A stretch of DNA of 16,855 nucleotides from an uncultured Lachnospiraceae bacterium (lineage in GTDB: Bacteria; Bacillota; Clostridia; Lachnospirales; Lachnospiraceae), in the NCBI GenBank assembly GCA_910586275.1, contig CAJUIM010000082.1, positions 1 through 16,855 of the forward strand, written 5' to 3'. Positions 6,870 through 12,411 of this stretch are shown in pieces. Positions within the stretch are counted from its first letter, which is position 1. Every line of letters begins with the position of its first letter. The translations under genes were made by a program, and so were the position numbers. The notes below the pieces were generated by a model, which was not told the DNA's origin, made no database searches, and worked only from the letters and a program-made list of their open reading frames with translations.

Positions 6870-8086
6870 AAAAATTACGCTGGCGTTTTATCACAGTTGC
6901 AATGATTGCATTTTCTGCTGTAATGGCTGCATTGCTCTTAATTATAAATATCGCAACATATAGCAGCATCACACATCAGCAGAACGAAACCTTGCAGATG
7001 CTTACTAAAATGGAAACGGATAAAAAAGTTCCTTTTTCTCCCGATGGTTTTCCCGCGCCACCGTCCCATAGGGATTTTTCACCTGAATTCCAATATATGC
7101 TTCGTTTTTTTGCTGTATATATTAATGACAGCAACGAAGTGGTAAAAGTTAATCAGGACTATATCGCTTCCATTTCAAAAGAAGATGCTGCAGGCTACGC
7201 AAGCCATGTAACAAACGGCAGCCGGACAAGCGGATATTATAATAATTATCGTTATCTGATGACCGATACTTCAAAGGGAAAAATTATAATCTTCCTTAAT
7301 TCCGAACGCGAATTGCAAGTATTAAAATCCCTTTTGCTATCGACTCTAGGCATAGCTATTTGTTGTTTAATAGCCGCTTTTATACTGATTGCTGTTTTTT
7401 CCAAAAAGGCCATTGCACCTTTCCTGCGTAATATCGAGACGCAAAAACGATTTATTACCGATGCCGGACATGAACTCAAAACACCATTAACCGCCATTGC
7501 AACCAGTGCCGATGTTCTGGCAATGGAATATGAAAATAACGAATGGGTACAAAATATACAGCATCAATCCAACAGAATGTCAAAACTGATAGCGGAACTT
7601 ATCACCCTTTCACGCCTCAACGAAGAGCGGCCATTTCCCAATATCACCAAGTTTACGCTGACAGAAGCAGTCTGGGAGATATCGGAACCGTTTTCTTCCC
7701 TTGCGGAAGCAAACGGAAAAGAATATATTCCGCACATTGAAGATGACCTTGTATTTTCCGGAGATAAAAATGCGATCCAACAAATGCTCTCTATTCTCTT
7801 GGATAATGCATTAAAATACTCAGACGAGAATGGGAAAATACGTTTAGATGTCTATAAAAAGAGAAAGAAAATGGAAATCGTTATTTACAATACATGCCCT
7901 ATAAACAATATCCCTGATTTGGATAGGATATTTGACCGATTTTACCGTGCCGATCAATCCAGAAATCAAAAAGACAGCTACGGTATTGGCTTATCGATTG
8001 CACAATCCATTGCACAGAATCATGGAGGCTGCATAAAAGCAGCCAGCAACAATAGTACTTCCATTACTTTCACTGTAAGAATATAG
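6863..8086 (+). CDS. Two-component sensor histidine kinase
   Basis: 407 residues. Transmembrane helix 1 spans about 13-33, an extracytoplasmic region about 34-152, and helix 2 about 156-179. The dimerisation/phosphoacceptor segment has H203 in AGHELKTPLT. The ATPase domain has the N box with N315 (LLDNALKYS), DRIFDRFYR (354-362) and YGIGLSIA (373-380). The linker between helix 2 and the H box is too short for a normal HAMP domain. The roughly 118-residue outer region has a Pro/Asp patch (55-72) and Tyr/Asn-rich parts and matches no sensor domain I recognise, so the signal is unknown. GGAGG lies upstream of the start, inside the response regulator gene. The stop codon directly abuts the palindromic element at 8087. 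Confidence 0.92.
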   Translation: MLKKLRWRFITVAMIAFSAVMAALLLIINIATYSSITHQQNETLQMLTKMETDKKVPFSPDGFPAPPSHRDFSPEFQYMLRFFAVYINDSNEVVKVNQDYIASISKEDAAGYASHVTNGSRTSGYYNNYRYLMTDTSKGKIIIFLNSERELQVLKSLLLSTLGIAICCLIAAFILIAVFSKKAIAPFLRNIETQKRFITDAGHELKTPLTAIATSADVLAMEYENNEWVQNIQHQSNRMSKLIAELITLSRLNEERPFPNITKFTLTEAVWEISEPFSSLAEANGKEYIPHIEDDLVFSGDKNAIQQMLSILLDNALKYSDENGKIRLDVYKKRKKMEIVIYNTCPINNIPDLDRIFDRFYRADQSRNQKDSYGIGLSIAQSIAQNHGGCIKAASNNSTSITFTVRI

Positions 8087-8251
8087 CTAGTACATCGTTG
8101 CGCAAATAACTACACCAATCACTTGCCTGCTTTCCCGACTGCACAGGTCAAAAATCCTCAGCATAGCCCGCTGCGCCTACGTTTTTTGGCCTGCACACTC
8201 AGAAAAGCATTCTGCGTGATGGATCCGGTTATTTGTCCAACGATGTACTAG
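8087..8251. repeat. 165-bp palindromic intergenic element (MITE- or REP-like)
   Basis: The 24-base ends (8087-8110 and 8228-8251) are inverted copies matching at 22 of 24 positions, running inward from CTAG. The symmetry continues imperfectly inward: ATCAC with GTGAT, TGCTTT with AAAGCA, and CAGGTCAAAAA with TTTTTTGGCCTG. The whole element could fold into one long hairpin. It contains no open frame of note and no transposase. No clear target-site duplication was seen. It starts at the base after the kinase stop codon and could also end transcription. Confidence 0.8.
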
Positions 8252-8285
8252 TTAATGACATTGTAATTTTTCGGGCATACTTTGG

Positions 8286-8314
8286 TTGAATAGAAGCGCA
8301 AAGTAGATTATAAT
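8286..8314 (+). promoter_or_regulatory. Promoter of the DUF6077 gene pair
   Basis: TTGAAT (8286-8291), a 17-base spacer and a perfect TATAAT (8309-8314) lie about 64 bases before the start at 8378. This is a good sigma-A promoter just downstream of the palindromic element. Confidence 0.7.
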
Positions 8315-8377
8315 GTAGGAATGGGTGACTCCTGTGGTTTTTGAGATTATGTATTTTGTGGAAACGGAGTAAGGAAT

Positions 8378-9550
8378 ATGGTAATAATAAAAGGAATCAG
8401 TCTTATCTTATGGCTATTGGCCATACCGTCCTGCATCGGCCTGATACCGGTGCGGTGGATGCCGAAAGAGAAGAGGACGGTGGGTGCTGTGTTTACCGGC
8501 GGGTATTTTATTATGCTGTCTCTGTGCTGGCTGGTGACAGTGCCGTGCATTCTGCTGGTGAAATATTATAGCTTCCGTACCATGTCGGCATGGTTTACGG
8601 CAGTGTCGCTTTTGGCGGCGGCGGCAGGGATTGGGCTTACGGTGTGGAACTTTCGGCAGGACAGCCGTTTTTTCCCGCGGCCGGAATTGAATCTTTTCGG
8701 TATGCCGGCGGAAGTGAAGATTGGGTGGATTTTATTTTTCCTGCTGATTTTCTGGCAGCTTTATAAGGCGTTTACAATGGCTTCTTTCGACGGGGACGAT
8801 GCGGAGTATGTGGCGCAGTCTTTGGTGACGCAGCAGAGTGAGACGATGTATCTGATCAAACCGTATACGGGCGGGACAACTTCTTTGGATATCCGTCATT
8901 CGCTGGCGGTGATGCCTATATGGGTGGCTTTTATCGGGAGGAAGACGGGGATTCATACTACGGTGCTGGCTCATAGCGTTCTGCCTTTTCTTCTGCTTCC
9001 GCTGACTTATACGGTATATTACGGTATCGGCAGTCATCTGCTGAAGAAGAAAAAGGAGTATCTGCCGGCATTTATGGTCATTATTGCGTTATTGCAGTTA
9101 TTCGGCAATGTTTCTATCTATACGAATGAAACGTTTTTCCTGACCAGGACTTGGCAGGGGAAGGCAGTGGCGGCAAATTTCGTCATTCCGGCTACGATAT
9201 GGCTGCTGCTTTGGATCTTTGACGGCGGGAACGGCAGGGAGAGTGCTCCTATGCCGGCGGGGAAACAGAAGCCAGGAATGCCGGGAGGATCCTTCCGTCC
9301 GTTGGGCCAGGGACGGTGGAAGGATACCGGGAAGCAGCCGCAGGCAGGGCTTTGGGCATTGCTGTGCACGGTGAATATGACGGCCGGGGTGTGTACTTCC
9401 ATGGGAGTTTTTCTGAATGCGATATTGGTGGCGGCAGCGGCCTTTTGGCTTATGGTGGCGGAACGGAAATTCAGCATTTTGGTAAAAGCCGGTTTGGTTT
9501 GCATTCCGAATGTGATTTATATGGCATTGTATCTGTTTCTGCATGTATAG
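8378..9550 (+). CDS. Multi-pass membrane protein, DUF6077-like, possible GT-C-type transferase
   Basis: 390 residues with about nine hydrophobic helices. A loop after the third or fourth helix carries SFDGDDAEYVAQ (136-147), an acidic pair placed like the catalytic loop of GT-C glycosyltransferases. RTWQGKAVAANFVIP (257-271) resembles a segment I associate with DUF6077. A hydrophilic Gly/Pro/Lys-rich insert (about 283-322) lies before the last three helices. ATG 8378 follows GGAGTAAGGA. The next gene, 72 bases on, is in the same frame and looks like a companion C-terminal half, but several stop codons separate them. A role in making a cell-envelope glycan is inference from fold and context. 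Confidence 0.62.
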   Translation: MVIIKGISLILWLLAIPSCIGLIPVRWMPKEKRTVGAVFTGGYFIMLSLCWLVTVPCILLVKYYSFRTMSAWFTAVSLLAAAAGIGLTVWNFRQDSRFFPRPELNLFGMPAEVKIGWILFFLLIFWQLYKAFTMASFDGDDAEYVAQSLVTQQSETMYLIKPYTGGTTSLDIRHSLAVMPIWVAFIGRKTGIHTTVLAHSVLPFLLLPLTYTVYYGIGSHLLKKKKEYLPAFMVIIALLQLFGNVSIYTNETFFLTRTWQGKAVAANFVIPATIWLLLWIFDGGNGRESAPMPAGKQKPGMPGGSFRPLGQGRWKDTGKQPQAGLWALLCTVNMTAGVCTSMGVFLNAILVAAAAFWLMVAERKFSILVKAGLVCIPNVIYMALYLFLHV

Positions 9551-9622
9551 GCTGCGGGACGGCGGCGGAGAAGCGTCCGGCTGTTGGGCGGCGGAAATGC
9601 GTAAGGATAGGAGACTGGGGAA

Positions 9623-10432
9623 ATGTATGGAATTTTTATGGAAAGCGTAGTGATATTTAAGAATTATACGGGAGGACGCTATCTTGCGGCGATGTTTTTT
9701 CTTGCGCTGCTGTATTTGCTGTTTACGGAAAAGGATAGGCGGAGACGGGCTATGTTTGTATATATGCCGATCAGCCTGCTGCTGGCATTTTTCTTCCCTG
9801 TCACGAGAAAGGTTTTTGTGCGGCTGATGGGAGAGGGGGATACTTATTATCGGATTTTATGGCTGGTGCCCATGGGGATTGTGATTGCTTATGGAGGCGT
9901 GAAGTTTGCCTGCTTTGTATGCGAGGAAATAGGGGCTTGGGCAAAACGGCTGATATTGGCCGTGCTTTGCGTGGCGGTAATGCTGTGCGGGAAATATGTG
10001 TATGCCAGCCAGTATATGTCCAAAGCGGAGAATCCGTATCATATTCCGCAGAAAGTGATAGATATCTGTGACGTGATAGCGCCGGAGGACGGGGAAGAGC
10101 GCATATGGGCGGTGTTCCCTACGGATTTGGTATATTTTGTCAGGCAGTATGACACCGATATCCAGATGCTGTACGGGAGGGAAATGGTGGAGCCGAAGTG
10201 GCAGTATGCGGAACCCGTCCATACGGTTATGAATCATCCCAGCAGGATAGATATTGAGGAATTGCTGGCACTGACGCGGGAACGCAGCTGTACTTACCTT
10301 GTTCTGCCAAATAATAAGGGAGTGTCTGCCGACCCGGAAAAATTTGGCTTGGAACTGCTGGATACCATTGAAGGATATCCTATATATTATGATCCGGTGG
10401 CGGCACGGATGATGGAAGAGAGGTATGGCTAG
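9623..10432 (+). CDS. Membrane protein with extracytoplasmic C-terminal domain, partner of the DUF6077-like gene
   Basis: 269 residues. Four membrane helices (about 19-34, 44-60, 77-99, 106-124) come before a soluble C-terminal region (about 125-269) that should face outside. TGGRYL (16-21) and TYYRILWLVP (74-83) are the most family-like stretches. The layout resembles the C-terminal part of GT-C glycosyltransferases, whose N-terminal part could be the preceding protein. I do not recognise a named family. A GGAGACTGGGGA stretch precedes the ATG at 9623, and an in-frame ATG at 9638 is an alternative. It converges on the SGNH-like gene 80 bases away. Function unknown. Confidence 0.7.
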   Translation: MYGIFMESVVIFKNYTGGRYLAAMFFLALLYLLFTEKDRRRRAMFVYMPISLLLAFFFPVTRKVFVRLMGEGDTYYRILWLVPMGIVIAYGGVKFACFVCEEIGAWAKRLILAVLCVAVMLCGKYVYASQYMSKAENPYHIPQKVIDICDVIAPEDGEERIWAVFPTDLVYFVRQYDTDIQMLYGREMVEPKWQYAEPVHTVMNHPSRIDIEELLALTRERSCTYLVLPNNKGVSADPEKFGLELLDTIEGYPIYYDPVAARMMEERYG

Positions 10433-10512
10433 AATGCCAATACCTCTGTTTTACAGGCCGGCATACTGCCGCTCTTCCCTCGGGTTTTCTTTTCAAATCT
10501 TTTTCCTGCCTG

Positions 10513-11493
10513 TTATCGGCTGGAAGTATATCCGGTATTTACCAATTCTGCCAGACGGTCTGCCATCAGCTTGCGTCCTGCGTCATTTAAATGGATATAA
10601 TCCGTCATATATTCCATATAATTATCTTCATTGATTGTCCCGTAAAAATTATCAATAATGGAAACTCCGCAGGAAATCGCCACATCCACTTCCTTGTATA
10701 AGTAGTGGGGGAGGGTGCCGTTGCCTAAATCGGTATTTCCGCCGTTTTGGTAATTGCCGCTTTCATCGACGGAGTGGGCGAAAGTGTGGGACATGACCAC
10801 AATGCGGATATAGGGGTAAGTTTCCTGAATATCTTCGATGGCATTGCGCAGCCCGCCGGTGTAAGTGCTTAATTCATGGGGGTCATTGGGATTGTCGGAT
10901 GGAATCAGGGCAAGGTAGTCGGCAGCGTCATACATAATGACAATCATATCCACTTTGCCGTAATCTATATTTTTTAAAGTATCCACAGCCTCCGCAAACT
11001 TGGGGTCCTGCTCTGCGGATGCCGCAGCTTCCAGCCGGCCGAAATCCTTTGCGCATATGCTTTTTGCCACATAGGGCAAGTTAAAATTGTCCTTGGGGTA
11101 GCCTTCGTTGTAGGACGAATAGCGTGCTCCTACGGTGGATTCGGGAAAACCGCCGTTATAAACCGTGGCATTGGCGGCAGCCGCCAGCCGGGAGGTAAAG
11201 TTTGCGGCACCGCTTCCGTCAGTCAGAAGATTGTTGCCGAGACAGAGTATTGTGGTAACGCCGTCATCCTCGCGGCCTGCCAGCAGGGTTTCGCTCATAG
11301 GGATAATAGTGTCCAATGCTTCAATGTCAAAACCTTCCGCCAGATTGTCCGGATCATAATCAGACTTGGTGCCCCGGTTCCAGATAGCCAGCCTGATAAT
11401 GGAGATGGCGGCCAGCAGCAGAATGACGGCCAGCAATGCCAGATGGGGGCTGAAGGTAAATTGTTTTTTTTCATGGGTGCCTTGATTTTTCAT
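10513..11493 (-). CDS. Membrane-anchored SGNH/GDSL hydrolase-like protein lacking the usual catalytic serine
   Basis: 326 residues. A basic N-terminus and a single membrane helix (about 17-37) point to a type II membrane protein with its domain outside the cell. The domain starts at TTILCLGNNLLTDG (80-93). This is block I of SGNH hydrolases, where GDS is expected but GNN (86-88) is found. Block II resembles GGFPESTVG (114-122). Block V is intact as DYIHLND (298-304), giving D298 and H301. With no serine at the nucleophile position, the protein may be a binding or acceptor protein, or use another residue. The start at 11493 is chosen because AAGGAGC (11502-11508) lies just upstream; the frame extends to a TTG at 11535 without a good site. 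A role in envelope glycan acetylation is inference. Confidence 0.68.
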   Translation of the reverse strand: MKNQGTHEKKQFTFSPHLALLAVILLLAAISIIRLAIWNRGTKSDYDPDNLAEGFDIEALDTIIPMSETLLAGREDDGVTTILCLGNNLLTDGSGAANFTSRLAAAANATVYNGGFPESTVGARYSSYNEGYPKDNFNLPYVAKSICAKDFGRLEAAASAEQDPKFAEAVDTLKNIDYGKVDMIVIMYDAADYLALIPSDNPNDPHELSTYTGGLRNAIEDIQETYPYIRIVVMSHTFAHSVDESGNYQNGGNTDLGNGTLPHYLYKEVDVAISCGVSIIDNFYGTINEDNYMEYMTDYIHLNDAGRKLMADRLAELVNTGYTSSR

Positions 11494-11542
11494 AGAGAGG
11501 GCTCCTTTCGTATTATTCTTTATAAAATTACTCAAAATATGA

Positions 11543-11574
11543 GCCGGATAAAATGTAGAATTATTTTATCCGGC
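11543..11574. promoter_or_regulatory. Perfect 12-bp stem with 8-base loop upstream of the SGNH-like gene
   Basis: GCCGGATAAAAT (11543-11554) is the exact reverse complement of ATTTTATCCGGC (11563-11574). It lies about 50 bases before the SGNH-like start. It may be an operator, a 5' leader hairpin or a part of the neighbouring palindromic repeat. The flanks are not U-rich enough for a standard terminator in either direction. Confidence 0.5.
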
Positions 11575-11581
11575 ATACATA

Positions 11582-11597
11582 TCCGCACTTTGAAGTT
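11582..11597 (+). repeat. 16-base repeat, copy 1
   Basis: TCCGCACTTTGAAGTT is found here and identically at 13945-13960, each time in intergenic sequence and each time followed by a palindrome-rich stretch. It looks like the shared end of a dispersed intergenic element. Confidence 0.55.
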
Positions 11598-11600
11598 ACA

Positions 11601-11700
11601 GAGTGAGTCTGAAAATGTTTTCCTCGGCGCAAATATCACGCAGAGTGGTGAAACGGCACATCGTAGTGCAGATGCTGGGAATGAATTTTCAGACGCGCTC
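11601..11700. repeat. 100-bp palindromic intergenic element
   Basis: GTCTGAAAAT (11607-11616) and ATTTTCAGAC (11685-11694) are exact inverted copies, flanked by GAG (11601-11603) and CTC (11698-11700) across three mismatched bases. The interior is partly symmetric (CATCGTAGTGCAGATG and neighbours). The right arm touches the stop codon of the zinc-ribbon gene, so the element may serve as its transcription terminator. Confidence 0.55.
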
Positions 11701-11957
11701 TAGCATTGTTGCCGATGCAGCTCTTTATACCATTTACTGTATTTGTACATACGATAGGTAGTGCTTAACTCTTTGAGCTGTTCAGGATCGGCACATTTTG
11801 CTTTAAAGGTTTCCCGTTCATTCATGTCCATACTTACATATTCCATATAAGGAATGCGGAGTTCGGTAATGGATCCGCCGCACTTGGGACACGCCATCTT
11901 GTGTCCGTTGAGCATGTGGACACGGTGGCAGGGCTTACAGTAGTGCATGTACATCAT
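11700..11957 (-). CDS. Small zinc-ribbon protein, conserved hypothetical
   Basis: 85 residues. CKPC (7-10) and CPKC (23-26) form a four-cysteine zinc-ribbon knuckle at the N-terminus. A helical C-terminal part rich in Tyr and Lys follows, ending YKYSKWYKELH. It has no membrane segment and should be cytoplasmic, perhaps binding nucleic acid or another protein. I have the impression of similar proteins in Lachnospiraceae, but no function is known to me. A GGAGAGGGG stretch lies upstream; ATGs at 11957, 11954 and 11948 are possible starts. It has its own promoter (12022-12050), and its 3' end abuts a palindromic element. Confidence 0.75.
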   Translation of the reverse strand: MMYMHYCKPCHRVHMLNGHKMACPKCGGSITELRIPYMEYVSMDMNERETFKAKCADPEQLKELSTTYRMYKYSKWYKELHRQQC

Positions 11958-12021
11958 TTAATGATTTCCCCTCTCCGGATATGTAGTGATCTCCTTGCAT
12001 ACGTTTTATTCTTATTCCTAA

Positions 12022-12050
12022 ATTGTGACAGCAATGACTAAAAAAGTCAA
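12022..12050 (-). promoter_or_regulatory. Promoter of the zinc-ribbon gene
   Basis: On the minus strand TTGACT (12050-12045) and CACAAT (12027-12022) are 17 bases apart, about 65 bases before the start. The -10 is weak. A small palindrome, TGACTAAAAAAGTCA, overlaps the -35. Confidence 0.45.
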
Positions 12051-12137
12051 CAATTATTTTATTTATTTATCGACAAATTATGCTTTGATAATGTTTTTTT
12101 AATAATTTCATTGTTTTGCCGCCTTCCGTTTCACTGA

Positions 12138-12167
12138 CGCAGGCAGTGAGCCAGGCATCTGCCTGCG
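12138..12167. repeat. Perfect 9-bp GC-rich hairpin
   Basis: CGCAGGCAG (12138-12146) pairs with CTGCCTGCG (12159-12167) around a 12-base loop. A run of five T's begins 14 bases downstream on the plus strand. No upstream gene is read toward it, so a terminator role is not obvious. Its minus strand contains GCCTGCGTCAG, which also occurs in the repeat at 14845-14874. Confidence 0.5.
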
Positions 12168-12207
12168 GCCATCGGCTATGTTTTTCCGGCAATTATACGA
12201 AAGATAC

Positions 12208-12236
12208 TTGACAGAGAAAGGATGTTTAAATATTAC
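12208..12236 (+). promoter_or_regulatory. Promoter candidate 1 of the secreted tandem-domain protein gene
   Basis: A perfect TTGACA (12208-12213), a 17-base spacer and TATTAC (12231-12236). It would give a leader of about 170 bases before 12412. Confidence 0.5.
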
Positions 12237-12249
12237 ACTTTTCATCTTC

Positions 12250-12279
12250 TTGCCGTAATGATTTTTCGTATGGTAAAAT
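12250..12279 (+). promoter_or_regulatory. Promoter candidate 2 of the secreted tandem-domain protein gene
   Basis: TTGCCG (12250-12255), an 18-base spacer and TAAAAT (12274-12279). It overlaps short inverted repeats (CCGTA with TACGG, CGTAT with ATACG). It may work with or instead of candidate 1. Confidence 0.35.
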
Positions 12280-12411
12280 ACGGAACTGTAAAGAGATGAG
12301 AGGAAAAAGAACGGCATCGGGATTCGGAAGAAAGGAGGGCAGAGGGCATCGGGAGAATGCAGACAGAAGAGACGGTATGCAGAAAAAGAAAGAATATGAG
12401 GTAGCAGGAAG

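Larger units (their letters stand above)
11958..12411. other. Long intergenic region between two divergent genes
   Basis: These 454 bases hold no credible gene. From left to right: the leader of the zinc-ribbon gene, its minus-strand promoter, an AT-rich stretch (12051-12112), a GC-rich hairpin (12138-12167), two plus-strand promoter candidates and a purine-rich leader before 12412. In that leader GGCATCGGGA appears twice within about 40 bases. Confidence 0.6.

Noticed and set aside
8087..8251. Insertion sequence or CRISPR array
   Set aside because: There is no transposase frame, and no regularly spaced direct repeats with spacers. It is a palindrome only.
9548..9622. A simple frameshift or nonsense mutation splitting one gene into the two membrane proteins
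   Set aside because: The two parts are in the same frame, but three stops separate them and the second has its own ribosome binding site. A recent single mutation does not explain this.
11496..11535. Extended N-terminus of the SGNH-like protein from a TTG at 11535
   Set aside because: AAGGAGC at 11502-11508 fits the ATG at 11493, and no such site precedes 11535.
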